NCBI RefSeq assembly: GCF_018860745.1
Contig: NZ_JAHKPY010000002.1
Coordinates: forward strand, 186,001 to 250,000
Source: Zobellia uliginosa
GTDB taxonomy: Bacteria > Bacteroidota > Bacteroidia > Flavobacteriales > Flavobacteriaceae
Direction of reading: 5' to 3'
Length of the DNA: 64,000 bases
The notes beneath the pieces were generated by a model that was not told the origin of the DNA, did not search any database, and saw only the letters and a list, made by a program, of their open reading frames with translations. Positions 9,335 to 18,045 of the stretch are shown here, one piece after another. The translations under genes were made by a program, and so were the position numbers. Position 1 is the first letter of the stretch; each line of letters opens with the position of its first letter.

Positions 9335-9640
9335 ATGAAACTACTTATAGTAACTGTCGTAGAGGAATTTGAAAAGGATGTCCTGCGGCTATTCAAAAAA
9401 GCTGGTATTGATAGCTTTAGCAGTTCAGGTATTGATGGGTATAAAAATCATACCGAAGTATTACGGGCGGCCAGTTGGTTTCCCAGCGAAAAAGAAGGCG
9501 TAGAATCTAGTTTGTTCTTTTCTTTTGTTGAAGAAGATAAAATTGATACTCTTTTTATACTAATCAGAGAATTCAATACCACCTTGAAAACTAGTAATCC
9601 TATTAAGGGAGCTGTAGTGCCTATTGAAAGGTATATTTAA
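9335..9640 (+). CDS. PII-like small regulatory protein
   Basis: 101 residues, no signal peptide or TM segment. The N terminus MKLLIVTVVEEFEKDVLRLFKKAGIDSF followed by a Gly-containing turn and ending GAVVPIERYI resembles the ferredoxin-like fold of PII-type (GlnB/CutA/DUF3240) proteins. It begins 12 bp after the RND pump stop and is certainly co-transcribed with it. PII-like proteins linked to transporters often bind nucleotides or metals and adjust transport; that role is an inference here. The T-loop signature of true GlnB is not evident. Confidence 0.5.
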   Translation: MKLLIVTVVEEFEKDVLRLFKKAGIDSFSSSGIDGYKNHTEVLRAASWFPSEKEGVESSLFFSFVEEDKIDTLFILIREFNTTLKTSNPIKGAVVPIERYI

Positions 9641-9652
9641 TTTAAAAAAATA

Positions 9653-9865
9653 ATGAAAATGCTAAATACATATTTTAGAGTTATCGTTGGTATAATGGTT
9701 TTGTTAAGCGTTGTTCTAGCCGTATACGTAAGTATAAATTGGTTATGGTTTACGGTATTCATAGGGGTAAACCTAATACAATCGGCATTTACAAAGTGGT
9801 GCTTGTTAGAAACTATCCTTGTGAAGTTAGGCGTTAAGAAAGAAGGGAAAGGTTGTAGTATTTAA
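9653..9865 (+). CDS. DUF2892 (YgaP-like TM domain) protein
   Basis: 70 residues with two TM segments (about 9-28 and 30-50) and the motif NLIQSAFTKWCLLETILVKLGVK, typical of the DUF2892 domain. In other bacteria this domain is fused to or placed beside rhodanese domains that handle sulfane sulfur. It is the last gene of the efflux operon, 12 bp after the PII-like gene. Its presence ties the pump to sulfur metabolism, in agreement with sqr and the DUF6132-like gene. Two cysteines (KWCLL and GKGCSI) could be functional. Confidence 0.65.
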   Translation: MKMLNTYFRVIVGIMVLLSVVLAVYVSINWLWFTVFIGVNLIQSAFTKWCLLETILVKLGVKKEGKGCSI

Positions 9866-9895
9866 GCTACTGAACCTTTACGGCATATCAAATAA

Positions 9896-9934
9896 AAAAT
9901 GCCCCGCTGAACGTTATGTTCAACGGGGCATTTT
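9896..9934. terminator. Bidirectional terminator
   Basis: A long stem AAAATGCCCCGCTGAAC, loop GTTAT, GTTCAACGGGGCATTTT with a single mismatch. A/T tracts flank both sides, so it serves the efflux operon on the plus strand and the TonB receptor on the minus strand. Confidence 0.85.
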
Positions 9935-9949
9935 AGTTTAATAATAAGA

Positions 9950-12247
9950 TTAAAACTTGTACTGAACGAAAGCCGATAGATTTCTTCCGGGGTCATTTAT
10001 CGGTACACTCTCAAAATCCGCTTGATTGTTGTAAGAGAAATTTAAGTGGTTGTTGTATGTTTTATCAAACACATTTAAAGCTGCAACCCCAATAGTTACA
10101 TTTTTAAAAGGAACCACGCCTAAGCGTACATCCAAAATATCATACCCATCAGTTACAGTTTCTCCAAAAGAAACAGCAATGTTATCTTGTTTTGATGTTA
10201 AGGTATAATTGGCGTTCGCCCAGAATTTTTCTTTTTCAAAACCTAGTTTAAATCTTGTTACCAAAGGCGGTACAAGGGGTAAGGATTCGTTTAAGTCTTT
10301 ATTTTTGGCGTAGACATAAGATAGCTCTGTAGTAAAATTGAAATTATTTAAAAAATCTACTCCGGCATTTACTTCAAAGCCAGTTTTATAGGCATCATCC
10401 AAATTTCTAAAAACCTTTACGCTTGTGGGTTCTTGCGTAGGCATGAACTTTCGGGTTTGGGTGGGATCTATTACGGCCACAATATAATTCTCATAGAAAG
10501 AATAGTAGAAAGAACTACCATAATTAAACTGGTCAAAACCATTGGCCTTCAAAGGTATTTTTCCTTTAAAACCAACCTCGAATTGATTGTTTACCTCCGC
10601 ATCAAGATTAGGATTGCCAATGTATTCATACGAATCTTGCCCAACGCTAAAATGATTGATAAAACGCTCAACCATATTTGCGGAACGAACGCCTCTACCA
10701 TAGGCAACCTCCATTAAAAACTGACTGGATAGGGCATACTTAATAGATGCCGTACCGCTTATATTATGTTCTGTACGTTTGTCTAAATCAGTATATAATG
10801 CAGAAAAATCTGCTTCAGGATCTTTTATATCGGATATCACTCCATCGTAACGTAAACCCGCCGTTAAAATAGTCTTAGGACTGATAGGGTACTTTCCTTC
10901 TACGAACAATCCAAAATCATTGATATATGAATCTTGCCAAACCTTATCGGTAAATTCCATTGGTGTTGCCAAGGTGCCCATAGCATTTTGTTTCACCAAT
11001 CTGGTACGTTGTCCATCTCTAGCAATATGAAGCATATCAATACCGGTAAACAAGGTTAGTTTTTCAGAAGGTTTGAGCTCCAATTCCAATTTCCCTCCTG
11101 CGGTTACGGCATCTACAGAAGATACGGCATCTACCATCATAAAAGTTGGGCGCTGCGCATTGTTCATTAAGTGATCCACATAACTGTAATAGACTTTGGC
11201 ATCTAAGCCTTTGAGTACACCACTTAGGCCATTTAAGTTATAATCCAAAGATAAGATAGAACTATCGTCTGTTTCCGTATCCATGGGCAGTCCGGCATGT
11301 AGAACGTCTCTTCCGAATGATTGACGCCAATGCGCTTGCAGCCTTTGGTTTTCGGAAAAGTTATAGCCCACGCGTAATCCATAGTCCAAACTTCTAAAAG
11401 ACGAAGGAATTTCTATACCATCACCATCTTCATAATTACCAAAATCTCTAAAGCCTACGTTGCCTACCACATCATATTTTTCTGTGGCCTGTTGTAACCG
11501 TGCCATAGAAACCAGTGAGTTTCCGTTGGTTTCATAACCACCCTGCACGCTTCCGCTAATGCCGTAGTCTTCAACCCCTGGTTTTTGTGTCACCAAATTA
11601 ACTATACCACCAAACGTAGCTCCATAGCGTACGGTATAAGGACCTTTAATAATTTCTATTTTTTCTATTTCTTCCGGAATAACATGGGTAGTAATAGGGT
11701 CCATCCGGTTCGGGCATGCATGCATAGCTTTTGTGCCACCATCAAACTGCACATTTAATTGTTCATATTGGCTAGCTCTAAATGAGGGGTCAATAGCATA
11801 GTTTCCTCGTTTTATCAAGGAAAAACCGTTGAGGTCATTGAACAGGTCGGCAACATTTCTAGGTTGCACTATTTTCTTAACGTAGTCATTGGTTACTACG
11901 GCAAATACGGGATCTATTTTCGCGTTACCGGTTACCATTACGCCATTTACTTCAAAGGGTTCTTCTTCTATAAGAAATTGGTTAACGGTATCAGAAGGAG
12001 ATATAAATTGTTGTATGGTTTTATATCCCATATAGGAGATGGTAACGGTAGTACCTTTTTCAGGAATTGAGAGTTGGAAATTTCCATCAGCGTCTGTGTA
12101 GGTAGCTTTACCATTTTGAGCAATGACATGTGCTTCTGGGAGGGGACTGTTATTTTGGCCATCTAAAACCTTTCCGTTGAAATTTTGGGCCATACTTAAT
12201 TGCCCAATAGTAAACAGTAGGGATGCCAATAGATATTTGAAATTCAT
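9950..12247 (-). CDS. TonB-dependent outer membrane receptor, OprC-like (probably copper)
   Basis: 765 residues: signal peptide 1-20, a carboxypeptidase-regulatory-like domain (about 23-95, GKVLDGQNNSPLPEAHV), a plug domain (about 110-230, with IEIIKGPYTVRYGATFGGIVNLVT) and a 22-stranded barrel ending in ...SAFVQYKF. The plug contains HACPNRMDP, with Cys178 and Met182 in CxxxM spacing. CxxxM in the plug is the copper-binding half-site known from Pseudomonas OprC, so copper uptake is the best guess (inference). The partner small gene with a CNGKC motif lies 81 bp upstream on the same strand. An alternative is another soft metal or a metallophore. Confidence 0.7.
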   Translation of the reverse strand: MNFKYLLASLLFTIGQLSMAQNFNGKVLDGQNNSPLPEAHVIAQNGKATYTDADGNFQLSIPEKGTTVTISYMGYKTIQQFISPSDTVNQFLIEEEPFEVNGVMVTGNAKIDPVFAVVTNDYVKKIVQPRNVADLFNDLNGFSLIKRGNYAIDPSFRASQYEQLNVQFDGGTKAMHACPNRMDPITTHVIPEEIEKIEIIKGPYTVRYGATFGGIVNLVTQKPGVEDYGISGSVQGGYETNGNSLVSMARLQQATEKYDVVGNVGFRDFGNYEDGDGIEIPSSFRSLDYGLRVGYNFSENQRLQAHWRQSFGRDVLHAGLPMDTETDDSSILSLDYNLNGLSGVLKGLDAKVYYSYVDHLMNNAQRPTFMMVDAVSSVDAVTAGGKLELELKPSEKLTLFTGIDMLHIARDGQRTRLVKQNAMGTLATPMEFTDKVWQDSYINDFGLFVEGKYPISPKTILTAGLRYDGVISDIKDPEADFSALYTDLDKRTEHNISGTASIKYALSSQFLMEVAYGRGVRSANMVERFINHFSVGQDSYEYIGNPNLDAEVNNQFEVGFKGKIPLKANGFDQFNYGSSFYYSFYENYIVAVIDPTQTRKFMPTQEPTSVKVFRNLDDAYKTGFEVNAGVDFLNNFNFTTELSYVYAKNKDLNESLPLVPPLVTRFKLGFEKEKFWANANYTLTSKQDNIAVSFGETVTDGYDILDVRLGVVPFKNVTIGVAALNVFDKTYNNHLNFSYNNQADFESVPINDPGRNLSAFVQYKF

Positions 12248-12328
12248 AATTGGAATCTATTAAATTATACGTGTAAATACTATCGAATGCGGTTGTCAGC
12301 ATTCGGAATAAGAAAGTGGAGTATAGTT

Positions 12329-12706
12329 TTAGACTCTGGGAGGATGCTTGATGCGGTCTGAAAAACGAAAGTTATAATTATCCGTATGGATTAAATCAAA
12401 ACTATGTGTGGTCAAAACAGATGGAAACCTCACTTCAGAAAGGGAATGCAGAAAAAAAAGTGTTTCAATTTTTAGAAATTCAAGATTTAAAGGGGCGTTT
12501 TTTTCTTGACTATCTTGAGCGATTATTTGGGATAATGCACATTTGCCATTACATTGTAACTCTGGTTTGTTCTTGTTTTCGCAAAGGGTTTCAATAAAAT
12601 CCTCGGTGAACAAAGTATAGTAGCCAATAATCCCTGCAATCTTTAAGCTGCTTGCCAGGGTTATGGCCAAAAATATAATTGATATGATGAGCTGCGATGG
12701 TTTCAC
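12329..12706 (-). CDS. Small membrane-anchored protein with C-x9-C-x3-C motif
   Basis: 125 residues. One hydrophobic segment (about 7-33) is followed by LCENKNKPELQCNGKCALSQ, with cysteines 42, 52 and 56, then a hydrophobic stretch and a Ser/His-rich tail ending RIKHPPRV. The order suggests an anchored protein with a periplasmic Cys-rich metal or redox site. It precedes the OprC-like receptor on the same strand, so it may deliver or sense the same metal (inference). I do not know an assigned function for this family. Confidence 0.55.
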   Translation of the reverse strand: MKPSQLIISIIFLAITLASSLKIAGIIGYYTLFTEDFIETLCENKNKPELQCNGKCALSQIIAQDSQEKNAPLNLEFLKIETLFFLHSLSEVRFPSVLTTHSFDLIHTDNYNFRFSDRIKHPPRV

Positions 12707-12778
12707 AGGGCAAATGTAACTGCTACTTTTGGTTTAGAAAGTGACAAAAGTCACCTTAAAGCTGGTTTCTTAAAATAA

Positions 12779-12979
12779 TTGGATAAAAAAGTCCGAATAA
12801 AAGACCCGCAAGAATTGAATAATGTATTTGATGACCCTGACTATTCGGAAATAGTAACAGAGCTAAAACAGAAATTAGTAGAGCTTAGAAAGAAATATAA
12901 AGATTTTCCAGAGTTGGATCAAGAATATATAGATATCTATAAAGAAATGAATGCCGAAAAGGAAAACGATTTCTGGTAG
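12779..12979 (+). pseudogene. Relic: C-terminal tail of a sulfatase
   Basis: An open stretch of 66 codons without a good ATG at its start (it opens with TTG). It reads IKDPQELNNVFDDPDYSEIV, then KQKLVELRKKYKDFPELD, matching the C-terminal pattern of family S1 sulfatases (xDPxELNNVxDDPxY...LxxLRKKYKD). Everything upstream of that tail, including the catalytic CxPSR region, is missing; 73 bp further left the divergent CNGKC gene begins. It is probably the remains of a sulfatase gene lost by deletion, lying 63 bp before an intact sulfatase. Confidence 0.65.
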
Positions 12980-13042
12980 TCATTATCATCCTGTTTTAAA
13001 ATAAAAAATAGCGTTCCTATTAAAATCTAAACTAACAGCTCA

Positions 13043-14485
13043 ATGCGAAAAGAAATAATTACGTTTTTTACTTTAATGTGTATGGTTGGCAATGTTATAA
13101 TTGCCCAGCAAAAAAACGTACTTATTATTTGCGTAGATGACCTTAGACCAGAACTCAATTCGTTCGGGGCAAATTATGTCCATTCTCCAAATATTGATAG
13201 CCTAGCATCTGTAGGGCGTGGGTTTAGTCGTCATTATGTAAATTCTCCTAGTTGTGGGCCTTCACGTTATGCTTTTTTGACCGGACAATATGGGTTGGAA
13301 TATAGAGGGGAATATAATCAATCATTATTCAAAAGAGCGGAAGCAACTCAAGATAAGAGTGCAAGTATAGCTGCTAGTATGCCAGAGTGGTTTCGAAGCA
13401 ATGGGTACACTACGGTTTCCGTAGGGAAGGTATCACATCACCCGGGAGGAAGAGGTGGTGAGAATTGGGATGACGAGAACATTCCCGAAATGCCCAACGC
13501 TTGGGATAGACATCTAATGCCCATTGCGGAATGGGAAAACCCTAAAGGCGCCATGCACGGATTATCTTTTGGAAAGGTGCGCACATCTACTGATAGAGAT
13601 GTACTAGAGACAGTTGATGCAAACGATAAAAGCTATCCCGATGGGCATATTGCCGAAGAAGGTTTGAGACAGTTAGAGGAATTGGCTAAAGGTGACAAAC
13701 CTTTCTTTTTAGCGATCGGACTCATAAAACCACACTTGCCATTCGGGGTTCCAAAGCGCTATTTAGACCGCTATGAGAATGCGGATATTCCTCCAGCCTT
13801 ACATCCAGAAAAGCCAGAGGGAATTACCACTTGGCATGGTTCGGGAGAATTTATGAGCTATAACCGTTGGGATAAAGACCCTCGTGAGGATAAAGATTTC
13901 GCATTGAAACTTAAAAAGTATTATGCTGCTTGTGTGAGCTATGCTGATAAACATGTAGGCGATATAATGAAGAAACTAAAAGAAACCGGTGCCGATAAAA
14001 ATACGATTATTGTACTTTGGGGAGACCACGGTTGGCATTTGGGCGAACATGCCATTTGGGGAAAGCACAGTCTATTTGAAGAGTCGCTGAAATCACCCTT
14101 AATTATATATGACCCAAGTATGGGTGATAAAGGGCAGATGACGGATGCCATAGTAGAATCGGTAGATGTATTTCCTACCTTATGTGAAATGACCACCTTG
14201 CAAATTCCTGATTTTGCACAAGGCACATCTTTAAAAGCTATTGTAGAAAATGCCGATGCAGAAGGGCATGATGCAGTTGCCTTTAAATCTCATGCAACAA
14301 CAATTAGAACTGATAAATACCGGTTTGTACAGCATAAGAGTGGCGACGTTGAATTATATGATCACCGAACGCCTGAAGGGGAGCAATTTAATATTTCAAA
14401 GGAAAACCCAGAGGTTGTCAAACAATTAAAGGATAAAATGTTAGCCAAAATGGGTAACAAGGCATTTGTGTTTTCTATTAGATGA
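13043..14485 (+). CDS. Family S1 sulfatase, iduronate-2-sulfatase-like
   Basis: 480 residues with a signal peptide (1-21). The formylglycine motif is C71-G-P-S-R within VNSPSCGPSRYAFLTGQYG, so Cys71 is the residue to be modified. Metal ligands are Asp32-Asp33 (IICVDDLRPE) and the later WGDHGWHLGEH segment, where DHGWHLGEH is characteristic of the iduronate/choline sulfatase-like group. It is secreted or periplasmic and removes sulfate esters from oligosaccharides, most plausibly from a uronate or fucose residue given the genes that follow. It opens the sugar-catabolism cluster. Exact specificity cannot be read from sequence. Confidence 0.85.
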   Translation: MRKEIITFFTLMCMVGNVIIAQQKNVLIICVDDLRPELNSFGANYVHSPNIDSLASVGRGFSRHYVNSPSCGPSRYAFLTGQYGLEYRGEYNQSLFKRAEATQDKSASIAASMPEWFRSNGYTTVSVGKVSHHPGGRGGENWDDENIPEMPNAWDRHLMPIAEWENPKGAMHGLSFGKVRTSTDRDVLETVDANDKSYPDGHIAEEGLRQLEELAKGDKPFFLAIGLIKPHLPFGVPKRYLDRYENADIPPALHPEKPEGITTWHGSGEFMSYNRWDKDPREDKDFALKLKKYYAACVSYADKHVGDIMKKLKETGADKNTIIVLWGDHGWHLGEHAIWGKHSLFEESLKSPLIIYDPSMGDKGQMTDAIVESVDVFPTLCEMTTLQIPDFAQGTSLKAIVENADAEGHDAVAFKSHATTIRTDKYRFVQHKSGDVELYDHRTPEGEQFNISKENPEVVKQLKDKMLAKMGNKAFVFSIR

Positions 14486-14724
14486 GTACAGTTTTTATCA
14501 ATTGAAAAGACAATAAAGTTTAAAGGAGTCAAAATAGAACAGCATAATTATAGGACAGATGTGGTTTACATTAGATACAAATGAAACTCTAGATGCCTAT
14601 TTTGTTAGTCAAAAAAAATTGAGTGAATTGAAATTGATTTTTCTACTTTGGGCCATAGATTTAACTTAATTTACGGGGCTATAATTGGCAAAGCAGAAAA
14701 ATATCAAGATCACATAAAACAAAA

Positions 14725-15465
14725 ATGAAGCAAAGAATTAAAAACAAATTAGTAGCTACCGTACTAATAGTATGGGTAATTTCAAGCGCGGTAATTGCAC
14801 AAGAAGAACAGGTTAAAATTAATGATACATATACAGCAAATGCAAGTTTAGTGTATTTGGATTCTTTTGAATTGGGGATGGAAAACTGGAAGGTAGAGCA
14901 AATGCCGGGAGGCACAGTAGGCCTAAAAGATGGAAAGATGGAAATTACGGATATTGCCGGTTGTACTGTTTGGTTGATGAAAGAATTGCAAGGACCGCTT
15001 ATGATAACCTATGAAGCTTATGTTATAGATGAGGGTGGACCACAGGATCGTGTATCAGATCTAAACTGCTTTTGGATGGCAAAAGATTTAGAGAATCCGG
15101 ATAATCTTTTTGCTAATTCTGCAGAACGTGGGGGCAAATTTTCAAACTATGACCATCTTAGATTGTACTATATGGGGGTTGGTGGCCACGATAATACCAA
15201 AACCCGTTTCCGTAGGTATAGTGGAGATGGTGAACGGCCGTTGTTGCCAAAATATGATTTGTCAAAAGAGAAATATCTTATAGAGGCGAATACGTTGACC
15301 CAGATAAAAATTATAGCCTACAACGGAATCATTCAGTACTACCGAGACGGGGAATTAATTATAGAGTATAATGATCCAAACGCATATTCCTCAGGATATT
15401 TCGGTATTAGAACGGTTAATAATCACATGACCATAGATAATTTTAAGGTCTATAGTCTTGAATAA
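14725..15465 (+). CDS. Secreted DUF6250-like beta-sandwich protein
   Basis: 246 residues, signal peptide 1-25 (ending VIAQ). The body (about 40-245) has the beta-rich pattern of a laminin-G/concanavalin-like fold, with the signatures LNCFWMAKDLENPD and HLRLYYMGVGGHDNTKTRFRRY and a C terminus YFGIRTVNNHMTIDNFKVY. This matches my memory of DUF6250, a domain found with polysaccharide lyases and pectin- or ulvan-related loci. It could bind or cleave a sugar substrate; no catalytic residues are evident. The gap from the sulfatase is 239 bp, so it may have its own promoter. Confidence 0.55.
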   Translation: MKQRIKNKLVATVLIVWVISSAVIAQEEQVKINDTYTANASLVYLDSFELGMENWKVEQMPGGTVGLKDGKMEITDIAGCTVWLMKELQGPLMITYEAYVIDEGGPQDRVSDLNCFWMAKDLENPDNLFANSAERGGKFSNYDHLRLYYMGVGGHDNTKTRFRRYSGDGERPLLPKYDLSKEKYLIEANTLTQIKIIAYNGIIQYYRDGELIIEYNDPNAYSSGYFGIRTVNNHMTIDNFKVYSLE

Positions 15466-15496
15466 AAAATAGCATAGTAACACTAAGATATAATCC

Positions 15497-16705
15497 ATGA
15501 AAAGCAACCTATCTATTCCTTTAAAACTCGCTCAGCTATCAGCACTCTGTTTGATAGTGGCTTGCGAACCTGTAGCCAAGAGTGAAACAGTTTCTGTGGC
15601 GGTTAAAAATAATCTTGATTTTCCTAGAAATGAAGTCGTGGGCGTGCACATTGAAGATTTATCCGGAGTTCTTGAGAATAATGAAGAGAAACACCTTCGT
15701 GTTCAAGAAATTGGAGCCCAAGATTACCTGCGTACGCAATGGATAGATAATGACCAAGATGGAACAAATGACGAGTTACTATTTCAGGCAAATGTAGCGG
15801 CTAATGCCAGTTCTGAATATCTCATTTTAGTCGATAGTACAAAAGCTTCTGAAGAAAGCGATGTAATAGCCTATTCGCGTCTCGTACCTGAAAGAACGGA
15901 TGATTATACATGGGAGAATGATAAGGTTGCTTTCAGGACATATGGGCCAACAGGCGAAAAAGAAGCTTTGGCAGGTGTTCCGGGAAGTACGCTTTCCAGT
16001 GGAATTGACTTATGGTTAAAACGTACCGATAAGGCCGTCATAAATAATTGGTATAAGGCACACGAAGGTAAACCTGGTGCTTATCATAAAGATCGCGGTG
16101 AGGGGTATGACCCGTACCATGTGGGTGAAAGCCGTGGTACCGGTGGTATCGGTATATGGGAAAACGACAGCCTTTTGGTTTCCAACAATTTTACGGTTTC
16201 TAGAACATTGGCAGACGGGCCTTTGCGAACGGTTTTTGAGCTGGACTATGCCCCGTGGAGTGCATATGGAGTAAAGGAGACCAAACGAATCACCCTCGAT
16301 TTAGGTTCTAATTTTTCTAAGTTCGATATCGCTCTTTCTTCGGAAAAAGAGGTTCCAAATTACACGGTGGGTATTACGTTGCACAAAAATGAAGGTGATG
16401 CCGCTATAAACAAAGAAGAGGGGTGGTTCCGTCATTGGGAAACTATAGATAGCTCAAAAGTAGGAGAGGGTATTGTTTTAGACCCTACAATAGTACAAAA
16501 TGCCATAATCTACAAATCCGATGCTGTAGATCAGAGCAACCTTTTAATTATAACCAAACCTCAAAAAAAACTGACGTATTATGCAGGTTTCGCTTGGGAC
16601 AAAAGTGGACAAGTTAGTTCTTTAGAAGATTGGGAAAATATACTGAAACAACAGTCTCAGGTTTTGTCTAGTTCATTGTCTGTTTCAGTTAAAAAATCTA
16701 AATAA
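15497..16705 (+). CDS. DUF4861 lipoprotein
   Basis: 402 residues with a lipobox LIVAC giving a lipidated Cys at about 23. The N-terminal part (about 35-110) contains VKNNLDFPRNEVVGVHIEDL and the central part RDGEGYDPYHVGESRGTGGIGIW-like sequence, features of DUF4861, a family seen in pectin/uronate loci of Bacteroidota. It is beta-rich, resembling galactose-mutarotase-like supersandwich proteins, and may act on the uronate-containing oligosaccharide before uptake. It is followed after 6 bp by the sugar porter, so co-transcription is near certain. No catalytic residues are named. Confidence 0.6.
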   Translation: MKSNLSIPLKLAQLSALCLIVACEPVAKSETVSVAVKNNLDFPRNEVVGVHIEDLSGVLENNEEKHLRVQEIGAQDYLRTQWIDNDQDGTNDELLFQANVAANASSEYLILVDSTKASEESDVIAYSRLVPERTDDYTWENDKVAFRTYGPTGEKEALAGVPGSTLSSGIDLWLKRTDKAVINNWYKAHEGKPGAYHKDRGEGYDPYHVGESRGTGGIGIWENDSLLVSNNFTVSRTLADGPLRTVFELDYAPWSAYGVKETKRITLDLGSNFSKFDIALSSEKEVPNYTVGITLHKNEGDAAINKEEGWFRHWETIDSSKVGEGIVLDPTIVQNAIIYKSDAVDQSNLLIITKPQKKLTYYAGFAWDKSGQVSSLEDWENILKQQSQVLSSSLSVSVKKSK

Positions 16706-16711
16706 AGCGCT

Positions 16712-18025
16712 ATGAAAACTAAGTTGCTTTTTACCTCTTTTGTAGTGGCCCTAGCGGGATTCTTATTCGGTTTTGATACCGTTGTGATTTCGGGAGCGGA
16801 CCAACAATTACAGGCTTTATGGGGTACTTCGGACCTTTTTCATGGCACCTTTATTATGTCTATGGCACTTTGGGGAACGGTTTTAGGAGCTATTTTTGCC
16901 TACATTCCCTGTGATAAAATAGGCCGAAAAAATACACTGTTGTGGATTGGTGTTTTGTATCTCGTGTCCGCCTTAGGTTCAGGTTTGGCCACTGATCCGT
17001 ATCTGTTTTCGTTCTTTCGGTTTTTAGGAGGGTTAGGGGTAGGAGCATCTACAGTTGCAGCACCTACCTACGTGTCGGAAATAGCACCGGCAAATAGTCG
17101 TGGCCGTCTGGTAGCCTTGTATCAGTTCAACATCGTTTTCGGAATTCTGATTGCATTTATCTCTAACTTCTTGTTGAAGGATTTTGGTTCGGAACCTTGG
17201 CGTTGGATGATCGGTATTGAAGCGCTACCGGCATTAATTTACACTTTGGCTATGTTGGGGGTTCCTAAAAGCCCTAGATGGTTGCTAGAGAAGAAAAATG
17301 ATTTGGAAGAGGCGAAAAGGATTCAATTGGACCTCACGGGTACCGAGTTGGATGAATCGGTCATTCATGAGTTGAAAGCTGAACAAACCGAGAAATCCGC
17401 ATTGTTTGTTAAAAAATACAAATTCCCTTTAATGCTGGCATTTTTGATTGCCTTTTTCAATCAATTATCCGGTATTAACGCCTTTCTATACTACGCACCT
17501 CGGATCTTCAGTTCTGCAGGTTTGGGAGAAAATTCGGCTTTGCTGAGTAGTATTGGTATAGGCGTTACAAATTTGGTATTTACTTTATTGGGACTTTATT
17601 TAATAGACAAAGTAGGGCGTAAAGTATTAATGTACATCGGTTCTATTGGGTATATTATTTCCTTAACTATGGTCGGTTTGGCCTTTATGTTAGATTGGGA
17701 AGGAATGATGGTGCCAATTTTCCTTTTCATGTTCATTGCCTCGCATGCCATTGGGCAGGGTGCGGTAATCTGGGTATTTATATCCGAGATATTCCCCACA
17801 AAATTACGGGCTCAAGGGCAGTCTTTCGGTACCTCTACCCATTGGGTACTCGCTGCATTGATAACCCTCATCATGCCTATTGCCTTGGGTAGTTTATCAA
17901 ACCCTGGTATTGTATTTTTCTTTTTCAGCGGTATGATGGTACTACAGCTGTTGTTCGTCATTTTCATGATGCCGGAAACAAAAGGGAAGACATTAGAAGA
18001 GTTACAAAAAATAATAACAAAATAA
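16712..18025 (+). CDS. Sugar porter family MFS transporter
   Basis: 437 residues and 12 predicted TM helices. Sugar-porter signatures are present: DKIGRKN after TM2, VPKSPRWLLEK at the end of TM6, DKVGRK after TM8, and PETKGKTLEELQ at the C terminus. It imports a monosaccharide or small acid sugar by proton symport. Its place between DUF4861 and kduI suggests a uronate or unsaturated uronate-derived sugar as cargo (inference). The gene is 6 bp after the preceding stop and 20 bp before kduI. Confidence 0.8.
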   Translation: MKTKLLFTSFVVALAGFLFGFDTVVISGADQQLQALWGTSDLFHGTFIMSMALWGTVLGAIFAYIPCDKIGRKNTLLWIGVLYLVSALGSGLATDPYLFSFFRFLGGLGVGASTVAAPTYVSEIAPANSRGRLVALYQFNIVFGILIAFISNFLLKDFGSEPWRWMIGIEALPALIYTLAMLGVPKSPRWLLEKKNDLEEAKRIQLDLTGTELDESVIHELKAEQTEKSALFVKKYKFPLMLAFLIAFFNQLSGINAFLYYAPRIFSSAGLGENSALLSSIGIGVTNLVFTLLGLYLIDKVGRKVLMYIGSIGYIISLTMVGLAFMLDWEGMMVPIFLFMFIASHAIGQGAVIWVFISEIFPTKLRAQGQSFGTSTHWVLAALITLIMPIALGSLSNPGIVFFFFSGMMVLQLLFVIFMMPETKGKTLEELQKIITK

Positions 18026-18045
18026 TTAAATCAAAAAATCAGAAA

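Noticed and set aside
14559-14669. 36-codon reading MWFTLDTNETLDAYF... before the DUF6250-like gene
   Set aside because: Too short, no family and no coupling to a neighbour.
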